A stretch of DNA of 64,000 bases from Sandaracinobacteroides sp041675905 (GTDB lineage: Bacteria > Pseudomonadota > Alphaproteobacteria > Sphingomonadales > Sphingomonadaceae): NCBI GenBank assembly GCA_041675905.1, contig JBAYSX010000005.1, positions 1-64,000 of the forward strand, in the 5' to 3' direction. The notes below the pieces were generated by a model. The model was not told the DNA's origin, searched no databases, and saw only the letters and a program-made list of their open reading frames with translations. Shown piece after piece: positions 1 through 7,916 of the stretch; positions within the stretch are counted from its first letter, which is position 1, and each line of letters begins with the position of its first letter. A program made the position numbers and the translations under genes.

Positions 1-1
1 C

Positions 2-127
2 GCCATCGTGTCGGGCGGACAGGGCAAGGCGGAAGACAAGATCGAGGCCATGCAAAAAGCCGGAATCACCGTCTCACCATCACCCTCCGAACTCGGAACA
101 ACACTCAAAAAATTGCTGACGGCCTGA
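2..127 (+). CDS. sucD: Succinate--CoA ligase, ADP-forming, alpha subunit (C-terminal fragment)
   Basis: Only the last 41 codons lie in the window; the frame is open from the left edge. The peptide starts AIVSGGQGKAEDKIEAM and ends TLKKLLTA, which matches the end of the SucD CoA-binding/ligase fold (the glycine-rich AIVSGG segment followed by the alternating helix). SucD and SucC form the TCA-cycle enzyme that converts succinyl-CoA to succinate with nucleotide triphosphate formation in the cytoplasm. A malate-CoA ligase alpha subunit has a similar tail and cannot be fully excluded. A strong Rho-independent terminator follows 20 bases after the stop, so this is the 3' end of its transcript. Confidence 0.85.
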   Translation, partial: AIVSGGQGKAEDKIEAMQKAGITVSPSPSELGTTLKKLLTA

Positions 128-146
128 TCCGCAGCAACCCACGCTG

Positions 147-184
147 AAAACCGCCGCCTTTCCAATGAAGGGCGGCGGTTTTTT
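147..184 (+). terminator. Rho-independent terminator after sucD
   Basis: Twelve-base-pair stem: AAAACCGCCGCC (147-158) pairs with GGCGGCGGTTTT (171-182), and the 3' arm runs directly into a T tract. It closes the sucD transcript and separates it from the catabolic cluster. Confidence 0.9.
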
Positions 185-207
185 GTTCTGAAGAAGGTAT
201 CAGGAAT

Positions 208-570
208 ATGCGCGTAATCGTGGCGGGAACCTTGCAATTCGATGGCGATATCTGCGCGGACATCATCCGTGATGGTCGGGAATATATCCTCGCCAGCCGC
301 GCCGAAATCGGCTGTGTCGCCTATAATTGGTCAGCCGATCCGCTGGAACCGGGACTGATGCATGTGTTCGAGGAATGGACATCCGAAGCTGCGCTCGGCG
401 CCCATTTCCGCGATGCTTCCTATCAGGCGATGCGCGCACATCTCGGACAATATCCGATGACCGGATTCGCCGTTCAGCTTTACCGCGCATCGGAAGTAGA
501 ACCGGTCTATACGGATGATGGACAGCCCCGCGACCGAATCTTCGGGGTTTGGATCGGACCAGAAGCATAA
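208..570 (+). CDS. Antibiotic biosynthesis monooxygenase (ABM)-domain protein, putative quinol monooxygenase
   Basis: 120 residues, a single ferredoxin-like ABM/YgiN fold: beta strand RVIVAGTLQF at the N terminus, helix around residues 18-30, then the typical CVAYNWSADP, FEEWTSEAALGAHF and MTGFAVQLYRA segments. Such proteins are small cytoplasmic dimers that act on quinols or are cofactor-free monooxygenases; some only bind aromatic intermediates. It starts at ATG 208 behind an AG-rich stretch. It converges on the TonB-dependent receptor gene, with a shared hairpin between them. The context of GMC, EthD, VOC and Rieske genes suggests a part in oxidation of an aromatic or polycyclic compound; the substrate is unknown. 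Confidence 0.75.
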   Translation: MRVIVAGTLQFDGDICADIIRDGREYILASRAEIGCVAYNWSADPLEPGLMHVFEEWTSEAALGAHFRDASYQAMRAHLGQYPMTGFAVQLYRASEVEPVYTDDGQPRDRIFGVWIGPEA

Positions 571-590
571 AAGATATGAGGAAAGGGGTC

Positions 591-626
591 TCCGGCGGGT
601 ATCGGGCTTGCCCCCTCCCCGCCGGA
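591..626. terminator. Bidirectional hairpin between the ABM gene and the TonB receptor gene
   Basis: Perfect nine-base inverted repeat TCCGGCGGG (591-599) / CCCGCCGGA (618-626) in the convergent gap, with more G-C pairing possible in the loop. No strong T tract on either side, so termination efficiency is uncertain. Confidence 0.55.
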
Positions 627-639
627 CAATGATCGACCT

Positions 640-2865
640 CTAGAATTCATACCCCAGTTGTACGCCGTAGGTCCGGGGTTCGCGGGCAGTTGCGAAGGAC
701 CACAGGCCGGCAACCGTGAAAGCCGATGCCGCGCCGCGATCGTTTGCGAGATTACGCCCGAAGGCCGTAATCCGCGCCCGGTTGCCGTTAAGGTCGAACG
801 CCAGGCTGGCGCTGGCATCCAGCAAATGCTGCCGGTCCGTCCGCACCCGCGGGTCATTACCGTGCACGATGACGACGCCATTGGCATTGACGGTCGTCGC
901 CCCGAGGGAAATTTGCTGATCGTAAGGCGCAATATTACGGTAGCCTCCGGTCAGCAGCACGTCGCCAAAGTTGAGCGGTATTTTATAATCGGCTGTCACC
1001 GACACCGTTTCGCGTGGATTATAGATCAGGTTATTTTCGGAGTAATCGAACGTCGTCAATGCGCCATTGAACAATTCCTGCGTGAAGAAATCCTTGAACT
1101 TCGAGCGCAACAGACCCGCCGATGCGTTGATCGTCAGATTGTCGATCGGGCGGGCAGTAACATCGAATTCCAGACCCTTGATACGTGCAGAACCGACGTT
1201 GGACACGATAGTTTCATTGCCAATTCCGCCCTGGACGGGAATGGTGGTCGTTTGCTGCAGATCGGAATAGTCGGCATAAAAGCCGGCAATATTGACGAGC
1301 AGGCGACGGTCGAACCATGAGCTTTTGACGCCCGTCTCATAGGAATCGACTGTTTCCGGCCCATAGGGAGTGGTGGAAGAAAACAGCGTCTGGCCGCGTC
1401 CGGAAAATCCGCCAGAGCGATAGCCCCGCGACCAGGACGCATAGAACATCAAATCGTCCGTCGGCTGATAATCGACGCCGATTTTCGGCGTGAATTTGCT
1501 GCCAGAGTATTTGACGTCCGGAAACTGATCCGGTTCCACATAGTTTTCGCTGGACTTTTTATCCTTTGTCCACCGTCCGCCCAGTGAAAGCCGAATCTGG
1601 TCTGTAACGTTGACGTTGAAATCACCGAATAGCGCATAAGACTTTGCTGTTCCTCGGATGCGCTGAATGGGCCCGAGCGCACCAAACACGGTAGTATCCT
1701 GCACCCGCCGGTAGGCGGAATCATAATAATATCCCCCAACGACATAATCGAATATATCACCGATCTTGCCTCCGGCACGCAATTCCTGGCTGAACTGATG
1801 GAATTTCTGCCACCGTTCTATGCGGTAAAGATCAGCACTGCTGGCATCCAGATCCTGGGTCTGCTCTTCCTTCGTCTCCCGATAGCCGGTGACGGATGTC
1901 AGTTTCACCACATCCAGATCCCAGTTCATCTCGAGCGTCGCGGCGGGCGCCTTGTAAAGCTGGTCTGTCGGATTCGTGAAGACTGTATAGAGATCGCCGG
2001 TCGTGTTGCGGTTACATTCATTGGCCGGCTGGAACGCGCAGAATACTTCGCCGGTTCGCGCGATATTGCTAACCCGCGCATCGTTGCGCTGATCCTGCTT
2101 TTCCAGCGTCAGCAAGGCGTCGAACGTGCTGGTCGGCGTAAATAGCAGGCTGAGGCCGTAATTCTCGTTGTTGGAGCCGCCGACACGGCCGCCATGGATG
2201 CCATCCCGCAAATAACCGTCGCTCTCGTTATGGAAATAGAACAGCTTGGCCGCCAGCACATCGGGCAAAAGCGGCAGATTCAGCACCGCCCGCGTCGCCC
2301 AGCTGTCGTAGTTGCCATAGCTGGCTTCGAACTTGCCGCCGAATTCACCGGTCGGCCTGGTGCGACGGATATTGATGACGCCGCCGATGGTGTTGCGACC
2401 GAACAGTGTGCCCTGCGGCCCCCGCAATACCTCGATCTGGTCGATATCGAAAAAGTCGAAAAACTGACCGGTATTGGTGCCGATGAATACGCCGTCGACG
2501 ACAACGGCAACCGTCGGATCAAAGGATTTGTCGATATCGGCAAAGGTAAGACCGCGAATCGACACGTTGGCAGCCGCCGCGCCCGTCGCCTGATTGGTGA
2601 TCAATACGTTAGGCGCCGCGCCCTGAAGGTCACCGATATTGATCGCAGCCTTGCTTTCCAGTTGCACCGGCGAAATGGCGGTAATCGCAATTGGTGTCTG
2701 CTGCAGATTTTCATCGCGCCGGCGCGCCGTCACGACAATATCCTGAATTTGTGCGCTTCCTGTTTGCGAAACCGTTGGTGCATCCTGTGCAAATGCCGGA
2801 CTTGCGCCCGTAGTCAGAATCGTGCCGCCCAACGCGAGCCAGAAACCATATCGACGGTTTTTCAT
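640..2865 (-). CDS. TonB-dependent outer-membrane receptor
   Basis: 741 residues. A Sec signal peptide (charged MKNRR, hydrophobic core, cleavage after SPAFA at about residue 26) is followed by a TonB box (DIVVTARRR, about residues 42-50). The plug domain includes VEVLRGPQGTLFGRNTIGGV-like motifs (about 125-170), then a 22-strand barrel ending in the terminal Phe (LGYEF). It imports a large or scarce substrate across the outer membrane using TonB-ExbBD energy. In sphingomonads such receptors often sit in catabolic clusters rather than iron loci; no siderophore gene is near. It is transcribed divergently from the GMC oxidoreductase gene and probably shares a control region with it (2866-3021). 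Confidence 0.93.
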   Translation of the reverse strand: MKNRRYGFWLALGGTILTTGASPAFAQDAPTVSQTGSAQIQDIVVTARRRDENLQQTPIAITAISPVQLESKAAINIGDLQGAAPNVLITNQATGAAAANVSIRGLTFADIDKSFDPTVAVVVDGVFIGTNTGQFFDFFDIDQIEVLRGPQGTLFGRNTIGGVINIRRTRPTGEFGGKFEASYGNYDSWATRAVLNLPLLPDVLAAKLFYFHNESDGYLRDGIHGGRVGGSNNENYGLSLLFTPTSTFDALLTLEKQDQRNDARVSNIARTGEVFCAFQPANECNRNTTGDLYTVFTNPTDQLYKAPAATLEMNWDLDVVKLTSVTGYRETKEEQTQDLDASSADLYRIERWQKFHQFSQELRAGGKIGDIFDYVVGGYYYDSAYRRVQDTTVFGALGPIQRIRGTAKSYALFGDFNVNVTDQIRLSLGGRWTKDKKSSENYVEPDQFPDVKYSGSKFTPKIGVDYQPTDDLMFYASWSRGYRSGGFSGRGQTLFSSTTPYGPETVDSYETGVKSSWFDRRLLVNIAGFYADYSDLQQTTTIPVQGGIGNETIVSNVGSARIKGLEFDVTARPIDNLTINASAGLLRSKFKDFFTQELFNGALTTFDYSENNLIYNPRETVSVTADYKIPLNFGDVLLTGGYRNIAPYDQQISLGATTVNANGVVIVHGNDPRVRTDRQHLLDASASLAFDLNGNRARITAFGRNLANDRGAASAFTVAGLWSFATAREPRTYGVQLGYEF

Positions 2866-2914
2866 GATCTTGTCCCTGATTGACTTTATTTATAGTAAAT
2901 GCGGTTTTCACCGT

Positions 2915-2942
2915 ATTTTACGTCATGACATACGCGTAAAAT
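2915..2942. promoter_or_regulatory. Operator-like inverted repeat in the divergent TonB receptor/GMC control region
   Basis: Perfect eight-base arms ATTTTACG (2915-2922) and CGTAAAAT (2935-2942) lie 20 bases apart centre to centre, about two helical turns. They sit in the AT-rich 156-base gap between two divergently transcribed genes. This fits a dimeric repressor or activator site. No regulator gene is adjacent, so the protein that binds it is not known. Confidence 0.45.
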
Positions 2943-3021
2943 TCGACAACCTCAATGAAATATCAGGTGTAGCCCGCTGCCGGCTGGAGAATGATCGGAA
3001 TGTACGACAAGGGAGCACCGC

Positions 3022-4650
3022 ATGGCTGAAGTTTTTGATTATATCATCATCGGTGCCGGCTCGGCGGGCTGTGTGCTCGCCAACCGCCTATCCGAAGATC
3101 CGCGCAACCGGGTGCTGCTGCTGGAGGCCGGCGGCCCGGACACCAGTCCGCTGATCCATATGCCCAAGGGCATTGGCAAGCTGGTGCTGGACCCGGAACA
3201 CGCCTGGCATTTCCCGGTCGACCAGCCGCGCGAACCGGATCTGCCCGCATCGGAAATATGGGTGCGCGGCAAAACGCTGGGTGGATCGAGTTCGATCAAT
3301 GGCATGATCTATATCCGTGGCCAGCCGGAGGATTATACCGAATGGGAAGCGCGTGGCGGCACCGGCTGGGGCTGGCCGACAATGAAACAGGCGTTTCGCG
3401 AAATCGAGGATCATGAACTGGGCGCGGATGACCAGCGCGGCGCCGGTGGTCCTGTGCATGTCAGCACCGGCAAATTCCGCTATCCCGTCGCCGAAGCGCT
3501 GATCGCGGCGGGCGAACAAATGGGCCTGACCCGCAAGGAAGATCTGAACCGCGAGGATCAGGAAGGCGTCGGCTACTACGCCCATAATATCAAGAATGGC
3601 CGGCGGCAGAGCGCAGCGGTGGTGTTCCTCGATCCGGCACGCAACCGTCCGAATCTGCGCATCGAAACGGGCATCATGGCAGAACGGCTGATCCTGGAGG
3701 GGCGACGGGTTGTGGGCGTCACCGGCGCGCGTCGTGGCGCGAGCCTGTCTTTCCGTTGCCGTGGGGAAGTCATCGTTTCCGCCGGCACGATCAACAGCCC
3801 GAAAATCCTGCAGCTTTCCGGTATCGGTCCGTCGGAAACCCTGCGCGCCGCGGGAATCGAAATCGCGCATGACAGCCCCGATGTCGGCCATCGCATGCGG
3901 GAGCATCTCGGCTTTTCCCTGCCTTACCGATTGATGGGCGATCCCGGCAATAATCGCCGCTTTCATGGCCTCGGCCTTTTCGCCTCCGTCATGGAATATT
4001 TCGTCAAGCGCACCGGGCCGATGGCGACCGGCCCGTTTGAGGTGGGCGCCTTTATCCGCACCGAACCCGACGTCGCACGTCCTGATGCACAACTTTACAT
4101 GGGAGCCTTCACCTTCGCGCGCGGCGATGCAAATTTCCCTGTGCCCCTCGCGGAAGTGGAGCATGTGCCAGGGATCACCATTTATGGCCAGTTGCTGCGC
4201 CCGACCAGCGAGGGCAGCGTCATGCTGCGCTCTTCGGATCCCTCCGCGCCGCCCGTCATCACGCCCAACTGGCTGACGACGCCGGAAGACGAACATGCGG
4301 CGATCGCCATGGTGCGTTACATGCGCCGTTACATGCGGCAGCCGGCACTGTCGCGCTATGTTGGCGAGGAACTGGTGCCTGGCGAATCCTGTGAAAGTGA
4401 TGCGGAGATCCTGCGCGCCTTCCGGCGGTTGTCCCTGTGCGGCACCCATGCTGTCGCCACCTGCCGCATGGGCGGAGATGATCGCGCCGTTGTCGATGCA
4501 CGGTTACGCGTGCGCGGCGTGGAGGGTTTGCGAGTCGTCGATTGCTCGGTCATGCCCGCGCCGGTGTCCGGCAACACCAATGCGCCGGCCATGGCGCTGG
4601 CGTGGCGCGCCGCGACGCTGATCGCTGAAGATAAAAGGGCAGCCGCATAA
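3022..4650 (+). CDS. GMC family FAD-dependent oxidoreductase (choline/alcohol dehydrogenase-like)
   Basis: 542 residues, full length for the family. N-terminal dinucleotide fold DYIIIGAGSAGCVLANRL with GxGxxG at residues 11-16, the GMC signature around GKTLGGSSSINGMIYIRG, the second signature around SAGTINSPKILQLSGIGP, and the C-terminal catalytic block GTHAVATCRMG plus SGNTNAPAMA (active-site His and Asn). It oxidises an alcohol to an aldehyde or ketone with FAD and an unknown acceptor, in the cytoplasm (no signal peptide). Start ATG 3022 has AAGGGAG upstream. The EthD gene follows 28 bases later and is probably co-transcribed. The substrate is unknown; choline is unlikely because no betaine genes are nearby. 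Confidence 0.92.
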   Translation: MAEVFDYIIIGAGSAGCVLANRLSEDPRNRVLLLEAGGPDTSPLIHMPKGIGKLVLDPEHAWHFPVDQPREPDLPASEIWVRGKTLGGSSSINGMIYIRGQPEDYTEWEARGGTGWGWPTMKQAFREIEDHELGADDQRGAGGPVHVSTGKFRYPVAEALIAAGEQMGLTRKEDLNREDQEGVGYYAHNIKNGRRQSAAVVFLDPARNRPNLRIETGIMAERLILEGRRVVGVTGARRGASLSFRCRGEVIVSAGTINSPKILQLSGIGPSETLRAAGIEIAHDSPDVGHRMREHLGFSLPYRLMGDPGNNRRFHGLGLFASVMEYFVKRTGPMATGPFEVGAFIRTEPDVARPDAQLYMGAFTFARGDANFPVPLAEVEHVPGITIYGQLLRPTSEGSVMLRSSDPSAPPVITPNWLTTPEDEHAAIAMVRYMRRYMRQPALSRYVGEELVPGESCESDAEILRAFRRLSLCGTHAVATCRMGGDDRAVVDARLRVRGVEGLRVVDCSVMPAPVSGNTNAPAMALAWRAATLIAEDKRAAA

Positions 4651-4678
4651 CATCGCGGCTCGCGGGAGAGGAAAGACC

Positions 4679-5095
4679 ATGTTCAAAACTGTCACGTTAC
4701 TGAAGCGCAAGGCCGGGATGTCGATGGCGGAGTTCATAGATTATTATGAAACGTCTCACGCCCGCATTGGTGAGAAGTACCTGGCTGCCGGGGCGATCCG
4801 CTACGCCCGCTATTTTCTGCATCCGGCGGAAAACCCCGTAGAGAGCGCGGACAGCGGGGCGCCGGACGACAAGCCTTATGATGTCGTCACAGAGATCTGG
4901 TTCCCGGATCGTGCCGCATTCGAGCAGACCATGGCCCGGTTAGGGGAGCCAGGACCTGCCGCTGAAATTTCGGCCGATGAAGAGCGGTTATTCGACCGGG
5001 CACGCAACCGTTTCTTCGTGGTGGAAGAGCATGTGTCCGACCTGGCGGCAGCACGCCGGGAAAGCGGCGGGAGCGAATCTCTGGCGGGAGTCTGA
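4679..5095 (+). CDS. EthD-domain protein
   Basis: 138 residues with the EthD/dimeric alpha-beta barrel signature: FKTVTLLKRKAGMSMAEFIDYYE at the N terminus followed by the conserved SHA element, then YDVVTEIWFPDRAAFEQTMA in the second half. Family members are small proteins found beside oxygenases and dehydrogenases; EthD is needed for ether degradation but its catalytic role is not established. Good GGGAGAGGAAAG Shine-Dalgarno region upstream. It is the second gene of the GMC operon. The C-terminal 20 residues (DLAAARRESGGSESL) look disordered. Confidence 0.8.
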   Translation: MFKTVTLLKRKAGMSMAEFIDYYETSHARIGEKYLAAGAIRYARYFLHPAENPVESADSGAPDDKPYDVVTEIWFPDRAAFEQTMARLGEPGPAAEISADEERLFDRARNRFFVVEEHVSDLAAARRESGGSESLAGV

Positions 5096-5110
5096 CCGGG
5101 GGAGCCCCGG
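5096..5110. terminator. Small hairpin between the convergent EthD and VOC genes
   Basis: CCGGGG (5096-5101) pairs with CCCCGG (5105-5110) around a GAG loop, filling the 15-base gap between the two stop codons. No T tract on the plus strand, so it is a weak terminator candidate. Confidence 0.4.
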
Positions 5111-5569
5111 CTATTCCCCCAGCCAGCCGTCGATAGTCGGTTTTAGCGCGGTCGAAATCAATTCGATCAACATGCCGGGGATTGGTGGCGCGCAATAGGC
5201 GATCGCGCCATACCCTTCCTCCGGGCTGGCATTCGCCGCAACGACCCGCCAGCCGCCCGCAATGAGCCGCTCGGCCTCCGCCCGCACGTCATCGACCCAG
5301 ACGCCGATATGGCGGGCATCCGGCGCGCGGGCCGGATCGTAGAATGCGCCACTGCCCTGCACCAGTTCGACATGATGCGGACCGCCGAGCGAATAGGTGG
5401 CCCGTACGGTAACTTCATGCGCGCCCTCTTCGGGAGTCCAGAAAGGCAGCGGATCGAAATGGACGACAGGAATCCAGCGCAGCCCCAATGTGCTTCCCAT
5501 AAGTTCCATAGCCGAGTCGATATCGGCGACAGCCATACCGGTGTGATGAAAACGTTGCAGATCAATCAT
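5111..5569 (-). CDS. VOC family (glyoxalase/bleomycin resistance/extradiol dioxygenase superfamily) protein
   Basis: 152 residues with the paired beta-alpha-beta-beta-beta modules of the vicinal oxygen chelate fold. The first module begins QRFHHTGMAVADIDSAMELM (metal-ligand His in FHHTG), and the second carries PDARHIGVWVDDVRAEAERL followed by GYGAIAYCAPPIPGMLIELI, ending with the metal-ligand Glu. It resembles methylmalonyl-CoA epimerase/lactoylglutathione lyase-like single-domain members. It is divergent from the Rieske oxygenase gene and convergent with EthD, so it belongs to the same catabolic cluster; the reaction cannot be assigned. Confidence 0.8.
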   Translation of the reverse strand: MIDLQRFHHTGMAVADIDSAMELMGSTLGLRWIPVVHFDPLPFWTPEEGAHEVTVRATYSLGGPHHVELVQGSGAFYDPARAPDARHIGVWVDDVRAEAERLIAGGWRVVAANASPEEGYGAIAYCAPPIPGMLIELISTALKPTIDGWLGE

Positions 5570-5730
5570 GCGCCATGGTTCCTGTTTGTCGACCGGAACA
5601 GATCATGGCGCGTTTTCCGGGCCGCCGCCACCTGACAGGTTTGAGAGGCGCATTGGTCGCGCATACCGCCTATTCCTGTTGTATGATAAAAGGCCGAAGG
5701 CCGAATTGACGTGCGAGAGGAGTTTTTCCG

Positions 5731-7056
5731 TTGACACATCCGTTGACAATCGATGGCCGCGATGCGGCCAGGCTGCGTGGTGACCCGATCACAGGGGATC
5801 GTTACACATCCAAAGAGTTTATGCAGCGGGAATGGGACCATATGTGGACCCGTATCTGGCATGTCGCCGGACGCACTGCCGAACTGGAGGAGCCGGGCGA
5901 TTATATCGTCCATGATTTCATGAATGAAAGCGTCTTTTGCGTGTTGCAGGACGACGGCTCCATCCGTGCCTTCTACAATAGCTGCCGGCATCGCGGCATG
6001 CGTCTGGTCTCGGCAAGCGCTGCCGCGGATTCCTTCAAATGTCCCTACCACGGCTGGATCTGGGGCAAGGACGGCCTGCTGAACTACGCCCAGGATCAGC
6101 ATGATTTCCCGCAAGGCGATCCTTGCGGCAAGCTTCGCCTGAACGAGGTGCGCTGCGCTACCTGGGGCGGTTTCGTCTGGTACACGATGGACGACAACGC
6201 CCCGGAACTGCTCGATTATCTGGCTCCGATGCCGGAGATCTACCAGAATTACCCGATGGACACAGCCGTCCGGGTTTTCTGGATGAAAATCGATCTCAAT
6301 ACCAACTGGAAATTCGCCACCGACAATTTCTCCGAGAGCTATCATACCCGCACCGCGCACCCGCAGGTGCCGCCGTACATCGATCAGGATGTCGACACCG
6401 CCCGTCACGAAATGTTCCCGGGCGGCCATGGCCGTACCGTCCAGCCGATGCGCCCGTCCTTGACCGACCGGCTGCCCGAAGGCGCGCCGCATCCGTACGA
6501 CGACATCCTGCGCCAGTGGGACATCGATCCCGCCCAATATCCCGATTACGAAACCAAGACCATGCAGGGCTGGCTGAACCTGAAGGCCGCAAAACGGCGG
6601 CTGGGGAAAGAGCGCGGCTATGTCCATTATGAAAAAATGGATGACGAGGAAATTACCGACAGTCCGCATACGGTATTCTTCCCGAACGTCACCATATCCT
6701 TCCTGCCCGACAATCTGATCTTCTTCCGCACGGAACCGCATCCGACCGATCCGAACAAATGCACTTTCGATCTGTGGTGCATGGCCTTCCCCGTCGCCGG
6801 ACAGGAAGTGGTGGAATCGATCATGGCAGGCCCGCAACCATTGCGGGAAGCGGAAATGCAACACCGTGTGTTCGATAACGGTCGCGGCGTTCCCGAACTG
6901 GAAGGCCAGATTGTTTATCAGGATATGATGCTGGCTGAAGACCAGCAACGGGGCATGCACTCGCGCGGCTATACGGACGCCTATCTTACCGGCCAGGAAA
7001 CCCGCGTGCGTTTCTTCCATGAAGTGCTGAACGATTATCTGGAGGGGCGCCGGTAA
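5731..7056 (+). CDS. Rieske [2Fe-2S] non-heme iron oxygenase, alpha subunit
   Basis: 441 residues. Rieske domain near the N terminus with ligands C85/H87 (CRHRG) and C104/H107 (CPYHGW). The catalytic domain carries the facial-triad motif SESYHTRTAH (H205, H210) and a late Asp in LAEDQQRG (about D404). The enzyme hydroxylates or demethylates an aromatic, steroid-like or quaternary-amine substrate. The start is TTG 5731, eight bases after GAGAGGAG; no ATG near the N terminus gives a better site. No beta subunit, ferredoxin or reductase gene is adjacent, so an alpha-only enzyme fed by electron carriers encoded elsewhere is likely. Two hairpins follow the stop. Confidence 0.9.
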   Translation: MTHPLTIDGRDAARLRGDPITGDRYTSKEFMQREWDHMWTRIWHVAGRTAELEEPGDYIVHDFMNESVFCVLQDDGSIRAFYNSCRHRGMRLVSASAAADSFKCPYHGWIWGKDGLLNYAQDQHDFPQGDPCGKLRLNEVRCATWGGFVWYTMDDNAPELLDYLAPMPEIYQNYPMDTAVRVFWMKIDLNTNWKFATDNFSESYHTRTAHPQVPPYIDQDVDTARHEMFPGGHGRTVQPMRPSLTDRLPEGAPHPYDDILRQWDIDPAQYPDYETKTMQGWLNLKAAKRRLGKERGYVHYEKMDDEEITDSPHTVFFPNVTISFLPDNLIFFRTEPHPTDPNKCTFDLWCMAFPVAGQEVVESIMAGPQPLREAEMQHRVFDNGRGVPELEGQIVYQDMMLAEDQQRGMHSRGYTDAYLTGQETRVRFFHEVLNDYLEGRR

Positions 7057-7077
7057 GCGCGGCGCCTGACCTGGCCA

Positions 7078-7147
7078 CTGCGGACGGGAGGTCTTTCTCC
7101 CTGTCCGCAGCGGGTCTGGCGCAAGCCGGATAATTTCCGGCTTGCGC
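7078..7147. repeat. Two tandem strong hairpins downstream of the Rieske gene
   Basis: First hairpin: arms at 7078-7090 and 7097-7110, about 12 pairs with one bulge. Second hairpin: GCGCAAGCCGGA (7119-7130) pairs perfectly with TCCGGCTTGCGC (7136-7147) around TAATT. Neither is followed by a T run, so they may act as transcript-end stabilisers or as part of a Rho-dependent end rather than as classical terminators. Confidence 0.6.
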
Positions 7148-7187
7148 CCGCTTGTTACATTCCTGAACCCGACCTACAGCTTTTCCC

Positions 7188-7916
7188 ATGGCGATCTGGG
7201 CGTTGTTGGTGGGGAGTGCTGCGGGCCTGGCGTTTGGCGGGCCATTGGGCGCGCTTGCGGGCGCCGCCATTGGCGGAGCGGTAGACCTCGCCCGTACCCG
7301 CCTGTCCTCGCCGGAACGCCGGCAGGTGGCGTTCACCATTGCGGCGATTGCGCTGGCGGCCAAGATGGCGCGCGCCGATGGTTATGCGTCGGAAACAGAA
7401 CATGCGGCGTTCGAGCGTCTGTTTCATGTGCCGGATGCCGAACGGGCCAATATGGCACGTTTTTATCGCCTGGCCCAACAATCGACGGACGGTTATGAGG
7501 GCTATGCGCGTCAGGCGGCGGCCTTGCTCGGACCCGGTTCGCCGGTGCTCGAGGATCTGCTCGAAGCGCTGCTGATGATCGCCACCGTCGATGGCGTCCA
7601 TGCGGACGAAATCCGCTTTCTTGAGCATGTTGCCGAAATCATGGGCTTTTCGCCACGCCAATGGGCGACGATCCGGGCGCGCCATATCAGCCTGACGCCG
7701 GACGATCCCCATGCGGTGCTGGGCGTACCGCCGGATGCCAGCCTCGCCGAAATCCGCGCTGCATGGCGGCGTCTTGCACGCGAACACCACCCCGACCGGC
7801 ATATGGCCGAAGGCACGCCGCCCGAGTTTATCCAGATTGCCGAGGCGCGTATGGCGGCGATCAACACCGCCTATGAAGCGCTGGCCAGACCCTCCCGTAA
7901 AGACAGGGCCGCATGA
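7188..7916 (+). CDS. TerB/J-domain co-chaperone, DjlA-like
   Basis: 242 residues. A glycine-rich hydrophobic segment at residues 1-33 may anchor the protein in the membrane. A TerB-like helical region follows (about 45-165, with the acidic metal-site motifs RADGYASETE and TVDGVHADE), and then a C-terminal J domain with the diagnostic HPD at residues 201-203. This is the DjlA architecture: an inner-membrane co-chaperone that stimulates DnaK. The stop overlaps the ATG of the next transporter gene by four bases (ATGA). Confidence 0.85.
   Translation: MAIWALLVGSAAGLAFGGPLGALAGAAIGGAVDLARTRLSSPERRQVAFTIAAIALAAKMARADGYASETEHAAFERLFHVPDAERANMARFYRLAQQSTDGYEGYARQAAALLGPGSPVLEDLLEALLMIATVDGVHADEIRFLEHVAEIMGFSPRQWATIRARHISLTPDDPHAVLGVPPDASLAEIRAAWRRLAREHHPDRHMAEGTPPEFIQIAEARMAAINTAYEALARPSRKDRAA

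Noticed and set aside
3088..4449. Long open frame antisense to the GMC oxidoreductase gene (and similar long antisense frames opposite the Rieske, purH, metH, VWA, topA/rnr and ptsP genes)
   Set aside because: They run exactly opposite proven genes, show no domain, and arise from the GC-rich codon pattern.
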